Assembly: GCA_032622095.1 (NCBI GenBank)
Contig: CP136067.1
Coordinates: 74,798,705-74,862,704 of the forward strand
Origin: Siphonodentalium dalli
Taxonomy: Eukaryota; Mollusca; Scaphopoda; Gadilida; Siphonodentaliidae
Direction of reading: 5' to 3'
DNA: 64,000 bases
Positions 11,601 to 23,639 of this stretch are shown piece after piece. Below the pieces are notes generated by a model that saw only the letters and a program-made list of their open reading frames with translations, had not been told where the DNA came from and did not search any database. The translations under genes and the position numbers were made by a program. Every line of letters begins with the position of its first letter. The first letter of the stretch is position 1.

Positions 11601-12199
11601 TGGTGAAGCAGTTTTAATATCGATAATTAACCCCCCCGCCCGCAAATATGTGATGTTTCAGGGGTTATATTCGCATAAGAGCATTAGAATTTTGTCGATT
11701 TGTATTTTGGGCTGAGAAACTCATATACAAAATTTGGTTCCGATCAGATAGAAAATGTTTGAGTTAACGCATTACGCATAAAGTGTCTACTGATAGACAG
11801 ACGGACGGACAGACAGATGAACAACGAGTGGTCAATCCTGACATTGACACTATTTGTACCATACTATGGTATGGGTACACATAATAATCATCTGCTATGG
11901 TTTTGGTATGGTAGATACCGGTTGGCAGGGAAATAATTTCTTCACATTTTCAAATTTCAGTTTAAATATTTTCTAGACCTCACACAGTAGACAACTTGTC
12001 AGTTATCACTTTAATAATACTCAATAAAACCAGTCATGAAACCATGTGCACACTAAGCTGAGATGCCAAATATTCTGTTGGAGAAAATTTCCAAACATCA
12101 CTAGTGTTTGGTAAAAAGACAGATTGAATAAAATTCCCATTATCACTACTATTGATTTCAACAAAAAATTTCACCCATCAACATTATTAGGCACCTAAT
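11601..12199. other. Unassigned sequence with a short GACA/GACG microsatellite
   Basis: A C-run at 11631-11637 and a GACAGACGGACGGACAGACA tract (about 11796-11816) are the only recognisable items. Confidence 0.5.
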
Positions 12200-12672
12200 G
12201 GTAGGCGCATACCAGAGCCCGATTGCTGAGCTATCGGTCTCTGAGACCAATTCCTCAGGAGTCACTGTACTGCACACACTAGCGAGTCAGAATGCTCAGC
12301 ACTTATTGGCCTTATCGCCATCAACTGTAAGCAGAATGTGACTTACTATCGGCAGTTGCTCGGTCACGTGATACCGGCTTGTTGATTTGTATACAAAATG
12401 GCACCACTGTCGTAATTTGATTAGTCAGACTCAAGTGTTTCGAAGAGGATAAAAATAGCGATGATTATTTCATATCTGGTAGCTCAACAATCGGGCTCAC
12501 ATCCAAGCACACTTGAGCTATTTGCCTCATGGGTCGAGAAAATATCAAACATGCTTGATATGTGATCTCGATTGTTCAGAGCAATTGGACTCGCATAAAA
12601 TGCTGCACACACCTGTAGCCAAATCGCTCAGAGACTGATGGCTCAGCAGTCAGGCTCTAGTGTGCACCAGCC
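12200..12672. mobile_element. MITE with ~47-bp imperfect terminal inverted repeats (473 bp)
   Basis: The left end reads GGTAGGCGCATACCAGAGCC and continues GATTGCTGAGCTATCGGTCT. The right end, reversed, reads GGCTGGTGCACACTAGAGCC and continues TGACTGCTGAGCCATCAGTCT. About 80% of positions match over some 47 bp. The interior has no protein frame. I could not place a convincing TSD (CCTAAT on the left, TTTAGA on the right), so the superfamily is left open; PIF/Harbinger or hAT are candidates. It sits beside the recombinase relic at 12780-13080. Confidence 0.7.
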
Positions 12673-12779
12673 TTTAGAATACACAGTAGAAGGGGCATAA
12701 TGGGATACACATTATTATATGACCGATGCGATACATGTATCGACTGGTGCACCAGTTGTACCTCCCATCCATATTTATC

Positions 12780-13080
12780 ATGTCTTATTTCATTTACCAT
12801 CACGTTTCAGCAACTTCTGCTTTGCATTAACGACCTCCCTCAAACAATGGACTTCCAATAGGGTGCGTGAAATTGTGAATAATTGAATCGACACAGTTGT
12901 TGGTGAAAACTACTCATGAAACCCCTCAATGAAAATGGTTCGTATTTTGTGTCATCTGGCTTTTTTAGCTGGATAAAGATTTTGCATAACACCACATTCA
13001 GTTCTTCATGAGGAATACCTTGAGAACACAGATAACCTCTCAAGATTTTAAAATCATCAGGAATTTCTGATGAAATGTTC
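12780..13080 (-). pseudogene. Crypton/KIAA1958-type tyrosine-recombinase relative, N-terminal fragment
   Basis: The minus strand reads HEELNVVLCKIFIQLKKPDD, then TKYEPFSLRGFMSSFHQQL (about 13000-12890). After a frame change it reads REVVNAKQKLLKRDGK (about 12836-12789). This order matches the conserved block 'L..FF..vRk.dGseYeP.sL......l.r.L....y ... aKrk.Lk..GkgnkP' seen before the DUF3504 domain in Crypton-derived genes such as KIAA1958 and ZMYM-type proteins. Stops follow where GKGNKP would be. The catalytic core (R..R..Y) is not seen. It is most likely a decayed copy of a Crypton-family element or of a host gene captured from one. Confidence 0.62.
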
Positions 13081-13714
13081 CTATTACTCTCTTTTATAAT
13101 GAAATGTCTATGTCCACATCATACTTAGATTAATTTAATGATTTTCCACAGTGGTCTGAGTTTTACAGTCGCACATTCCTCTCCATCAATTTTTACATTT
13201 GAGTTGAGAACAAAATCAGGCATGTTGTGTTTTGTTGATACATGTACTAACTTTGTTAAATAGTTTTATTTAAGCACGCAATAATTTTATCCAGAACTTT
13301 CAAGTGATAGCCAAAATTATTGAAAAAGTTACCAATCAAATCAATGGAAGGTGTTATTAAGTATAAACTAATAACACCTGGAATTATGAAATACCTGAGG
13401 CCCAATAAAAGGCGCAAGTCATCTGACTATATAGTTAAGTTTGTAAGAAAATTGACGAAAAAAGTTGTTATAAATTTTGGTGTACATACCCAATCCCTAT
13501 CATTGACTTGGACGGCACCACTATGGAAAATTTTAAATAATATACAATTGTAATATAATGAGATGAAAGGAACAAATTAAATGATGTCGCCAACACTGGT
13601 AAATACGACATACCACATCCAGATTCAGACCACCCCCCCCCCCTCCACCACACTCCCATCAACAGTGAACTAAACAGTTTTGTGCAATTTGTGGTGACGT
13701 ACTACAGCCAAAAA
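13081..13714. other. Unassigned sequence
   Basis: It contains a C-run (about 13627-13641) flanked by CACC-rich sequence. A 77-codon open frame at 13320-13553 (+) matches no family I know and I do not call it. Confidence 0.45.
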
Positions 13715-14190
13715 GGAATAGGTTTCTATGAATCGAATAGCTGGTTCAATTGTGGCAAGGACCAGGCTAATGCATGAAATTCGGCAATGCTCAACTGTCT
13801 CAGATTCTACTTCACACAACTAAAAGTACATTTTAATAATAGATTTTCATCTCAAATTAGATACGGTGAAAATGTTTAGTAAATGAACATTGCTATCTAA
13901 GTTGCCATCTAGTACCATTGTTTTTGTGACACTCATGCCTGTTTTATATTAGCACGCATAGTGCTACTATATGTTGAAGAAAGGATCAGGTTACTACGAT
14001 AGGGCAGCTGTTTCTATTAGAACAAGGACCAGTCTAATGCACAACATTCGGGAACAACACTTCATGGAACTAAATGCTCATTTTAATAACAGAATTTCAA
14101 AGTTGATATAATTGCTTAGTGAATAAAAATTACTATCTACAATGTAGCTGTCATCTCTCAGTCATTGTTTCTGCTACTCTCTAGATCCAA
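13715..14190. repeat. Two diverged tandem units of ~265 bp
   Basis: GGTTTCTATGAATCGAATAG...GACCAGGCTAATGCA...CATTTTAATAATAGA is repeated as GGTTACTACGATAGGGCAG...GACCAGTCTAATGCA...CATTTTAATAACAGA. The second unit starts near 13990. Function unknown. Confidence 0.6.
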
Positions 14191-14287
14191 ATAAATGTAC
14201 CCCTATGTTTATTATATATGTCAAAATAATCACACTTGTTCGGGTGCATGAAACTGATGAGTTAGAATTCAGGCACTATTACAACTG

Positions 14288-14610
14288 GAGGAATAAAACG
14301 TAACATTCTACTAACATCGCCGAAAATTTGAAGCAAAATCAACTGTACCACTCCAAAGAAAACATCATCAGAACTACGCTCAATTATAAATATTTAATAC
14401 TCGATTCGGGACGCATCTATCGGCGATAAACTAATGAAAACGATTTCGCCATCGAGAGTCACTGCATTTAATTCATATATAAGAATGGCAGTGTGTGTTG
14501 TCAATTTGGATATACTATTTGTAAAAATTACTACTTTGAACAAGATTATTCTCCATTTCTATTTGATCACCATATCGATGTTTTTCAAATCACTTTATTA
14601 CTGGTTATTA
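14288..14610 (+). repeat. Dispersed repeat, copy 1 (partner at 62018-62280)
   Basis: Shared blocks with the partner include AACATTCTACTAACATCGC, AACTACGCTCAATT, TTTCGCCATC.AGAGTCA, TGCATTTAATT and CAAGATTATT.T in the same order and orientation. It is an unidentified interspersed family with no visible ends. Confidence 0.65.
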
Positions 14611-14807
14611 TCATTGTTATAAGCACGTACTACCCTGTATGTGTTTATCAGTGATTTGGTGCTGAAAATCCAAGTGAAGTTTTGAAAATATCTTTCGATT
14701 TTGATTTATAAAACAATATTTAATCAACCCTCAATAAAATCATATGATACAGAAATGTTGTTCGAAGAAAAGAGAGTTGATGGATTGAAGAGGATTTGAC
14801 AGCAAGC

Positions 14808-15122
14808 AAGGGTGCTTACATCTGTCATCTCATAGTGAGGCAATTATATAATGACAAGTTGTGACGGGATTGTAAGAATAAATGATATGAGAATATGGTG
14901 ATACATGGTGATTTGAGCAGGTGCTTACATCTGTCATCTCTGTTGACAAGAAATAGATGTGAGAAGTATAGTAAAGAGGGAGAGGGATAGAGGGAATGGT
15001 TGATAATTGCTCAAATTTCATTATTATGGATGGCAACTCATAGTGAGGCAATTATATAATGACAAGTTGTGACGGGATTGTAAGAATAAATTATATGAGA
15101 ATATGGTGATGCATGGTGATTC
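14808..15122 (+). repeat. Recent local duplication (~90 bp, two copies 208 bp apart)
   Basis: CTCATAGTGAGGCAATTATA and the following ~70 bp occur at 14829 and again at 15037, nearly identical. A shorter block, GGTGCTTACATCTGTCATCT, occurs at about 14811 and 14921. The near identity suggests a recent event. Confidence 0.8.
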
Positions 15123-15848
15123 CAGCAAGTCAGTTTCACAAAAAATACCATATAAATAAGAAATACACAAATAGTACCACACAAAATACAGAAAAGGACC
15201 CTGCCAAGCTTCAATATACGATTCGCGAATCGAGCTGCTGATTCAAAATCGATCATTGGATTCTAATTTTTACGTATCACTCTTCTTGGCAATCTTGTGA
15301 GTGAAACAACCATGCATGAGTTTGAAGATGTATTATCCTAAATTTCTGTCTGTTCCTCCATAAATCTGATATATATATGCATGCCAGTACCAGTAATCGT
15401 ATATTCTAATTTTCACTCACTTACTCTGCTAACAGGTAAATCCAATTTCCGCGGTGCTGATCTTGGTCAGTTTCCCAGGCGTAGCTGTCATAAAATTGTA
15501 AAATCAAATGATGTGATGCATGCGTACAAACAAGGAGCCGGCTCACTGATAAACAAATACCTAAATCGTTGAGCAGTTATCCCGGAAGTACCTTTGTTCC
15601 TGGGGACACAATGTAAACAGAGGGTATTTTAAATATGGTCAAGTCGCACATCGATCGACTTGATTTCATGAATTATTCAGAAATGCAACCTGTTTTACCT
15701 GAAACAAGTCACAGATACAATTTTGCATGGCGCTGTTCCAATATACCGTAATGATAGACCCGTTCTGTGTCAGTAGTCAGTATTCGAACCCATGTTCAGA
15801 CTAATATGCTTCCCAACACTTGGTGAAAGGGCTTCCTTTTTAAGGATG
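15123..15848. other. Unassigned sequence with half of a 25-bp direct repeat
   Basis: TTCCTCCATAAATCTGATAT at about 15354 recurs at about 16432. The roughly 1.08 kb between the copies includes the tRNA-like SINE head. No other feature is seen. Confidence 0.45.
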
Positions 15849-15937
15849 TCCCCATAGCCGAGGTAGTTATGTCGAGGATAAGATCATCGCAGTCTGGGCT
15901 AGACGAGGTTGGTGCGGGTTCGAACTCGACATATGGG
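15849..15937 (+). mobile_element. tRNA-derived SINE head or tRNA pseudogene
   Basis: Box A (TAGCCGAGGTAG, 15855-15866) and a good box B (GGTTCGAACTC, 15917-15927) lie 50 nt apart. The acceptor-like ends CCCAT (15851-15855) and ATGGG (about 15932-15936) can pair. The long spacing suggests a Leu/Ser-type class II tRNA ancestor. No CCA-adjacent discriminator or intact anticodon arm was confirmed. The body probably continues to about 16040, where I lose it; no TSD was found. Confidence 0.6.
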
Positions 15938-16640
15938 CAAAAATCGGGAGTGATTTTCAAGCTTGATCTGAATTGAGGAACATCTCAATGTGCCATACCA
16001 ATCGATACATGGCCATTTCGATACAAGGATCAACCTAGAGAATTCAAATTAGGAAAAGTCACTTCTCCTTCCCAAGTCACTTCTCCCTATTAGATTATTA
16101 GAGAGAAATTGACTATTATCAGGAAGTCATAAAGACTGAAGTTCAATTTACTCTCCATCCTCACCTTTCTGGGATCCAATATTAAAGTATTATGCAATAA
16201 AAGAGCTAATTTATAATTTTTTATATTAATTACTATTCCAGTGAATAAGTACCATTATAATCAGTAAATATACTTTAAATATGCTGTTGGGACATATGCA
16301 TACTGGTGTTTGAGAGAGAAATCACTTCTCCCTGGACAAAAATAGGGAGAAGTGGCACATTTTAGGGAGAAGATGTCTTCCAAGTCCTCTCACAGAAACA
16401 AGCACAATTGAAGCAATGAACACTGAGTCCATTCCTCCATAAATCTGATATATATACATGTAGGTCTATTATAATAACACCTAAAATTTTAGCCTTGCTC
16501 GCTGTTTTTGTCTTGCTGCAATCTATTTGTACCATAAATCCCAATGATGTAACAGTCATACAGTGTAATTCTCACCCGATCACGCAAATGTATAAGGAAG
16601 TCATTGGAAATATTGAAAACATTTTATGAATTGTGAACAA
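15938..16640. other. Unassigned sequence with an inverted CACTTCTCCCTA motif
   Basis: CACTTCTCCCTA (about 16079) is mirrored by TAGGGAGAAGTG (about 16349), and GTCACTTCTCC recurs several times. It may be a decayed foldback, but the ends are not definable. Confidence 0.4.
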
Positions 16641-17326
16641 CTTGATTTATCAGAGATATGTCCGTCTAGTCATTCCTGATTTATCAGAGATATGTCTGTC
16701 TAGGAATTCCTGATTTATCAGTGATAAGTCCGTCTAGGAATTCTTGATTTATCAGTGATATGTCCTAAGAACTCTTGATTTATCAGTGATATGTCCAACT
16801 AGTTATTCTTGATTTATCAGTAATACATGTATGTCCATCTAGGCATTCTTGATTTATCAGTGATATGTCCTAAGAATTCTTGATTTGTCAGTAATATGTC
16901 CATCTAGGCATTCTTGTTTTATCAGTGATATATCCGTCTAGGACTTCTTGATTTATCGGTGATATATCCGTCTAGGACTTCTTGATTTATCAGTGATATG
17001 TCCATCTAGGAATTCTTGATTTATCAGTGATATGTCCATCTAGGACTTCTTGATTTATCAGTGATATGTCCATCTAGGAATTCTTGATTTATCAGTGATA
17101 TGTCCGTCTAGGTATTTTTGATTTATAAGAGATATGTCCGTCAAGGAATTCTTGATTTATCAGTGATATATCCGTCTAGGAATTCTTGATTTATCAGTGA
17201 TATGTCCATCTAGGAGTTCTTGATTTATCAGTGATATGTCTGCCTAGGAATTCTTGATTTATCAGTGATATGTCCGTTTTGGAATTCTTGATTTATCAGT
17301 GATATGTCCATCTAGGAATTCTTGAT
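16641..17326 (+). repeat. 34-bp minisatellite, ~20 units
   Basis: The unit GAATTCTTGATTTATCAGTG + ATATGTCCATCTAG repeats about 20 times with point variation (TCCGTC/TCCATC, CAGTG/CAGAG). It stops abruptly at 17326 and resumes at 20213. Confidence 0.95.
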
Positions 17327-20212
17327 GTGCGGTATTTATATTTCATTTTGGTTTTGGTTTTGGTTTGGTTTTTGTGAAAAAACCAGGTTTCGGTTTTGGT
17401 TTTAGTCAATACATCAATGAATTTATGCATAGCACCAATGGAATTGATTGAAAAAAAAATGCCTTGTCATAATATTTCCAGCCATATTCCAGTCATTTCC
17501 ATAGTCTATGTGGCAATGCACCATAAGTCATGTCTGAGACTCTGATTCCAGCCCATACTTTTAATTAATACACGGTCCATTCTCCAATATGGAAGATCTG
17601 TTAAAACATAAACTGTATACAATTACAATTACGCACAAGTGCCGAATATAGCACATGTTGAAAGCGGATAACTGACACCCTTGACGTTTGCAGAATAAGG
17701 TCTGAATGGAATTTTCCTAATAAAATCCAAACAATTAATTTTCTAAACAAATAACAGTAAACTACTTACTAGTGGTGTCAAGACACACCTGTGTCGCGGT
17801 ACGATACATATCTAGATATATTTTGAGTCAATGGTACCTATAATATGTGGTCATGTTTTATTTAACCCAAATTCCGACTGATGGTACTAAAATATACATT
17901 ATTATGGGTGTCTTTTATGGGTGGAATCCAAGCCCAATGTGGCAGTATTTAACAGAAGAATAAGATTGAGTTAAGTAAGGTGAGTATGGGCTATGCAGCT
18001 GTCGACGATGTAAACAAATATGGACTGAGGCCAAACAAGGAAATGTTTTAATATAGGCAAGTATAATATTGGTATTTTAACCATATTTATGAATAAAATC
18101 CATAGATTAGTCCATATACTTGTGTTTTTCATACCCAAAATGACCATTAGTAGGTCCATTAGACCATTACCCAATATTGTTGAGTCATGAGATCTTGTTG
18201 AGTCCTGACAAACAGTCAAAGATCGCGAAACGCGTGCAGAAATAACTTGATTAGCATTCACAGCTTATCACGCCGATGTCAGCCTGACAATGAGTTATCG
18301 GGTGTGAATTACCACGTGTCAATAACTCAGTGTTCATCAGCGGTGTGCGGCAGCTGTCTCTTTGATGTGTTCGACCCGATGCAGGAAGGACAACTCTAAA
18401 TTCACAGAACGTATTGTACATCAGGATATCGTACATACCACTTATGAAGTTACAATACTACATAGGGGGAAAAGTCACGAATTATTTTACTGACACCACG
18501 ACATATCAAAACTGTTTTAGAGTAGGGGTCATAAAAACTGTGTAAGGTATTTCATGTTGAAGATTGAAATTCACTGTCTTCAAATCTTCGCTCTACAGCT
18601 CTTTGCCTCTTTCTCCCTGTTATGTGACAATAACATATTCCCGCTGTAAAATCTGATATGATTGATTCGGATTCACTTCAATGGTGTAAACAGTATTTAT
18701 TCCATATTATTCGTATATTACAAAAAACAAGACAAAGATTAACAGTGATGATATGAAGGGGATTCGACAACAAGCTTTAAGCTTTTGGGAGTCGTTTCCG
18801 ATTGGCTAATGGCAAGGTCCATCCTGTGAGAGTGATTTTTTAACATTTCAGATTGTTTCAAGTAGATAGGGGCTTCATGTTTTAAATTGTTGACGTTTCA
18901 TCGCGTGTATTATAGTCTACTCACAGGATGGGCCGGTTCGATAGATGTTTCAAGATAAGGTAGTTTCATATGGAATGATTTGGGTTATGTGGGAGTATGT
19001 TGGAAGGGAATGGCGGTTGTCAGATGACTATAAAATAGTATTATATGGAATTATTTTGTTTATGTGAGAATAGTTTAAGGGGTTAAGATGGATGTCGGGT
19101 ATGATAAGGAAAGTGTTAGGTGGGATGATGAAATATCTTGTTGGAGGTACAGGGGATTTTGAGGAGTGTGGATAATCTGTTGTGTCAGATTATGCACTGG
19201 TTGGGAATCTGACCTTGCTTCTGATCCAACGTCACATCATTAGGGGACGCACTTGTATTGTCTATTCTTCTAAGCTGTATAACATACCGTGATAATAAGT
19301 TGCTGTGGTTTTGCAACAGTGTCCAATGTGTAATCCATTAACGTATCATATAGTTGACTAACATTAATGCGTTTAATATCAATAAGTGTGTGGCTCAGCG
19401 GACAATTATTTGGTGCCGTCATTAAAACGTTTGGTACAAATGATAAACTTTTGGACTTCTTTGAAAATTGTTAAGCTGTCTTCCAGTGAGATTTTAGTGG
19501 ATCCACACAAGAGTGTCTCGGATGTGACGATACACAGATTAGAAATTGATGATAAGAGTGAGCTTCGTTGGGAGCGGTATCTAACACATTCAAGTAAATA
19601 GTGTTCTGTGTCCTCAATTTCACCACAGACACACCTGGGATGATCGGAGACAAAGTTGGAATAAGCATGGTAATTTAGGTGGCTACAATGTAATCTTAGT
19701 CGGGCGTGCAGTATTTGGGCTTCGCGGGTGTACGCATAGTAAAACCATCTGTGGGTCTTCTTCATTTTCAAGTCGAGAGACCTTTAAATGCTGAGAGGGA
19801 ATCCATTTTAATAATATTTTTGTCGAGATTGTTCCATAGGGACGTCGTTGATGGAAGAAATGATCTTCTGTGATATTCATAGTCAAAACCAGGGATTATG
19901 AAGTGATTGCTTTGTCTAGTTTCGCACCTAGATATTTGCCCATGAGTCGGGATTACTAGTGTTCTAAGATAAATCGGAGACTGACCATATACCATTTTAT
20001 AAAAAACTTTAAATTTTTGTTTTTCACGACGTGATTTCAAAGTTTCCCAACCAGTTTCTAACAACAGTGTAGAATTACCGACAGATCTGGTGGCACCCGT
20101 CACAATATGAGCTGCTTCGTATTGTACGTTTTCGATTTTATCAGAATCTTGTTGGGAGCATCCGTCCCATACAATACAGGAGTATTCGAGGATTGATCGA
20201 ACTAGCATTTAT
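17327..20212. mobile_element. 2.9-kb insertion splitting the minisatellite
   Basis: The minisatellite unit is cut after GAATTCTTGAT (17326) and resumes at GAATTCTTGATTTATC (20213). The right edge coincides with the 5' truncation of the LINE at 19390-20210. The left edge carries a TTTTGG-rich tract (about 17347-17383), which on the minus strand is an (AAAACC)n-like tail. This fits one minus-strand, 5'-truncated LINE insertion with a simple-repeat tail. The ~2 kb between tail and coding part is long for a 3' UTR and may hold other insertions; CATCCTGTGAG/CTCACAGGATG is inverted at about 18825 and 18921. Confidence 0.65.
19390..20210 (-). mobile_element. 5'-truncated non-LTR retrotransposon (jockey/CR1-group) RT C-terminus
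   Basis: The minus strand reads VRSILEYSCIVWDGCSQQDS, then KIENVQYEAAHIVTGATRSV and SLWNNLD. These are the usual post-catalytic RT blocks of jockey/CR1-type LINEs. A one-base shift near 19770 leads into AQILHARLRLHCSHLNYHAY and a C-x1-C-x7-H-x4-C knuckle (CVCGEIEDTEHYLLEC). The catalytic FADD box is missing because the copy begins at VRSILEY. The frame break makes it inactive even apart from the truncation. Clade assignment is by motif style. Confidence 0.88.
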
Positions 20213-20292
20213 GAATTCTTGATTTATCAGTGATATGTCAGTCTAGACATTCTTGATTTAACCGAGATATGTCCGTCTAGATTTTCTTGAAC
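20213..20292 (+). repeat. Minisatellite continuation (2-3 units) after the insertion
   Basis: GAATTCTTGATTTATCAGTG, ATATGTCAGTCTAG and then more diverged units (ACCGAGATATGTCCGTCTAG) end near 20292. It is the other side of the interrupted 34-bp array. Confidence 0.9.
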
Positions 20293-21884
20293 TGTACTTA
20301 CAGCCAGACATACAATATTCATGATATTCGAATCACAAACTATACCAACTTTTTATAATTTGAAAAAAGAAGATTTCTTGTGACTGAAACTTCCAGCGGT
20401 TAGCCAGAAGGTCTTATATATTGTAACATGCACTCTCCACACCCATCCGACGCCCATGTAATTGAATTCCCTATTTGCCCCAGTACACAGCAGTACACAG
20501 TAATCATAGTGCTGAATTTGTCTTCATCTCATGGTTTTGGGCACAACATTTCCCAGGTTCACAAAAAATTATTTTACCCAGGTTCACTGAAACTTATATA
20601 TTTATACCCAGGTTTGGCTCATATATATATTCAATCAGGATTCAATTTGATTCATGAATATCACCCCTGATTTGTTTCAAGATTTGATTTGATTGTATGC
20701 CCGCGTTAATTGATTTCACTATTTAGGGGTGAACAATGGCTGGGTCATTATTGAAAATTTTATTGCAAAAATACAATGCATAATATAACAGGTAAAATTG
20801 CTGCATTATGTCTCAGTTGGAATGTACACTAAAGGTCGTCTTGCGAAGTATCGGAGGTGTACTTAATCTGAATAGTACATTTGGCCCACGTTTAGAGGCT
20901 TTCTGATGTGGTGCATGAGAAACATTCAGTGATAAGTTGCAGTTGTTGTAATAATTTGAAGGATTAGTTGTTTTATCAGAATTCTGAGGTGGTGCATTCA
21001 TGAAACCTTCAAGGAATTATAAATAATTAGTCTCCATAATCAGAAGCCATGGATTCTCTCAGCCATTCAGTTGTTTTAATAATTCGGAGAACTAATTGAT
21101 CACCCCCGGTAACCGGAGCGGGTGATAGCAGAGGAGCCAAAATATTTGTGTTTTCACATCCAAATTGGTAAACAACATAAAAAATGGGGAAATGAATAGC
21201 TCACACATCCAACAATTTTGTTTCCCCCGGCACACGGATTGTCCATTGTGATATTTTCAGCATCAGTGTAATGCTGAGCACTAGTGCCCATAATATTCAA
21301 ATTACAATGTTATTTTTGCAACACCGAACCGCCAGTTTTCACACATTTTGTGTGATGCTGTAGTTCAGAATAAAAAAAGAGCATTATACTAGAGCATGAC
21401 TGACGCGTTTCAGTGGCATCGACAAGTCTCAGTAGATCATTTCCTCTCATCTGAATTCCATGATACCAAAAAATGACATTACATTGTCAAGCTGCGAGCG
21501 GGTGATAGCAACTGCCATATTCGATAGGAGCAGGTGATATCACATATGTTATCCATTCGTTGTAAATAAAACAGAACAATTCTGAAGTTTTCCCTAGAAA
21601 TATGTCCTGCAAAAGTGAGATACAGTTTTTGACCATAAGATATGCGAGTACTTAGTGACCACTGACCAGAAGCCTCCACATATGTGCCGATACATACTAG
21701 TAATTGGAAAGAAATCAGAACGTTTTATCTAGAAATTTACACAATGTCATAACCAACAAGTTTCTGTTGCCAATTTTGAAAATCGGCGGACTGTTAGTAG
21801 GTGTGAATTGGGGTGATATTTTGCTCAACTAAGAGAGATATGAAATGTTGTTCTTAGATATGCTCTAAAGTAAGTTCAAAAAGA
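20293..21884. other. Unassigned sequence
   Basis: The only structure noticed is a 15-bp direct repeat, GAGCGGGTGATAGCA, at about 21117 and 21487. No coding content is supported. Confidence 0.45.
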
Positions 21885-22140
21885 TTTTGTGCTCATTCCA
21901 AACCTCAGCGATATCAGTGTCTTCAATGTGGTGTGGGATGCACTACAAACTGTGTAAAATGTTCTCTGTGTCAACAATGGGTGCTCATTCAAAGTGTATT
22001 CCGATGACGTCAATTCCAGGATTATTGGAGCAATCGTTCAATGCCTATGCTAACGGAGAGTTTCAAAACTTCACAACTGTGTGGGACTACGACAAATTTA
22101 AACGGATGGACAAATACCAATTGTGAATCTTTAAATTATG
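21885..22140 (+). pseudogene. Transposase-like protein fragment, broken
   Basis: One frame reads CAHSKPQRYQCLQC, GVGCTTNCVKCSLC and QQWVLIQSVFR, then a stop. It resumes in the same frame as WSNRSMPMLTESFK and GWTNTNCESLNYVLKKE. The last block resembles the 'WTNNNCESLNHVLK' stretch I associate with transposases found near FLYWCH-type sequences, and the cysteine-rich block resembles a zinc-binding region. The in-frame stop and lack of flanking sequence show a relic. The identification is tentative. Confidence 0.35.
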
Positions 22141-22780
22141 TGCTAAAGAAGGAGGTAAGCTAGGCCATCATGATTAGTAGGCACATAAGAGTATTCAGAT
22201 TTGGGAAATACTAACTAACAAATGAATTACCAGGTGCATCATGAAGTGTGGTATAGGAAATCAGCTGAAGTTTGCCAAAAACATTTTGAAAAATTCTTGA
22301 AATAGGTTAAGCCAGTCAGTGATCGTGCAGTTAGGATGGTGGATGGAACCTGAATTGTGTTACAGTCATTAAACATAGGGAAAAAACAGGACAAATAAAA
22401 TGTAAAAGAACAGCAAAAACAACAACGATAACTTCTGTGCCGAAATTGGAACAGCCTCCAACTGCAAACATAGACGCGATGTGGTCGATCGCCGAAAGTT
22501 CATAGGAAAGCAGAGTGATTATAGGACATTTACTACTACCGGTATGTAACTAGTGAGCGTGCAAATTCTGGATCCCCAAATATATAAAGGCTGGATGCTT
22601 GGTCCCCATAATATTTATAATTTCTTTCAGGTTGTATATATCCTACACATATATTATTATTTTTCATGCTATGTTTCTGCTTGTTTTATTTTATCATGCA
22701 TGTATTTATTGAAATAAAAAGTCATTATATAAACCAAAACAACATTTATCTTAAATTATTATATATCCCGTAACACCGAT
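22141..22780. other. Unassigned AT-rich sequence
   Basis: No supported feature. It may contain the lost left end of the piggyBac-like element that ends at 24412. Confidence 0.4.
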
Positions 22781-22859
22781 ATTTCGGTGCAGCGACGACA
22801 TGATTCGGTAGCAAATTTATATATAGTATAACGAGCGTCAGACCCACTGATTTATATTT

Positions 22860-23425
22860 AAATTGCCCCCACATATGTCAGCGGCGCCCATGGTTTGTAT
22901 GGAATGGTTGGCCGCTAGTATCGGGTAGAAATATATGCGCATGCGCACAGCATATAATCTACAAAAACATACGATATTTTAAGCGAACTGTGCCGCTATA
23001 TTTATGGCATATAATTTTGTGTTCCCCGTGTGTGTACAGAACATACATAATTTAGACACACAATTTCAGTTTAAATTACCCTCGCGTATATTAGTCAGTG
23101 TTCTGCTACATATAGGGAAGGGTCTATCGCCTATCAAGTTGATTTATTCCTGCATGCGCAGACCAGCACAATGACAAATAAATGGTTTATAACGTACTTA
23201 TACACGACATACCATCTAATATATAATTTAAATGGGCCTATTGAAGTCAGCGCTGGCAAAGGTGTGTATATGGATTGGCTGCCCGCTAGAAACGGGTAGG
23301 AAAATATGCACATGCGCGCAGGCTATACTTAAATCATTTTGAAAAATGCGTTTAAGTGAATTGTGGCGCTATATATGACATATAGTTGCATGTTTCACAT
23401 GTTTGGTAGACACAATCTAGAGAGC
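22860..23425. repeat. Two ~370-bp diverged direct repeats
   Basis: TATGGAATGGTTGGCCGCTAG...GCGCATGCGCACAGCATATA (22898) recurs as TATGGATTGGCTGCCCGCTAG...GCACATGCGCGCAGGCTATA (23268). Both are followed by CGCTATAT..ATGACATAT-type sequence. Confidence 0.65.
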
Positions 23426-23639
23426 TTACTTGAACAATGGGGCCACGATATGTTACGGGAAATTACGTTGTTTCTGCATGGTCTCTGTAATATCAGTCTC
23501 TGTTATGCCACATGCGGCAAAAAGTCTATCGCATATCAAGTTGACTTACTCGCACATGGTCAGGTATATCTTAAAATTCACATTAGGATATTGGTTGCAC
23601 CGAAACGCAATTCGCTGATGTATAATTAGTATTACAACG

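Noticed and set aside
12790-12860. Plus-strand reading LLLCINDLPQ, similar to the LINE RT motif 'INDLP'
   Set aside because: The overlapping minus strand gives a longer, better-ordered match to the Crypton/KIAA1958 block (REVVNAKQKLLKRDGK beside TKYEPFSLRGF). The plus reading has no supporting RT motifs around it.
15849-15937. Functional tRNA gene
   Set aside because: Boxes A and B are present, but the acceptor stem is only partly paired and no clear anticodon arm could be drawn. A SINE head or pseudogene is more likely.
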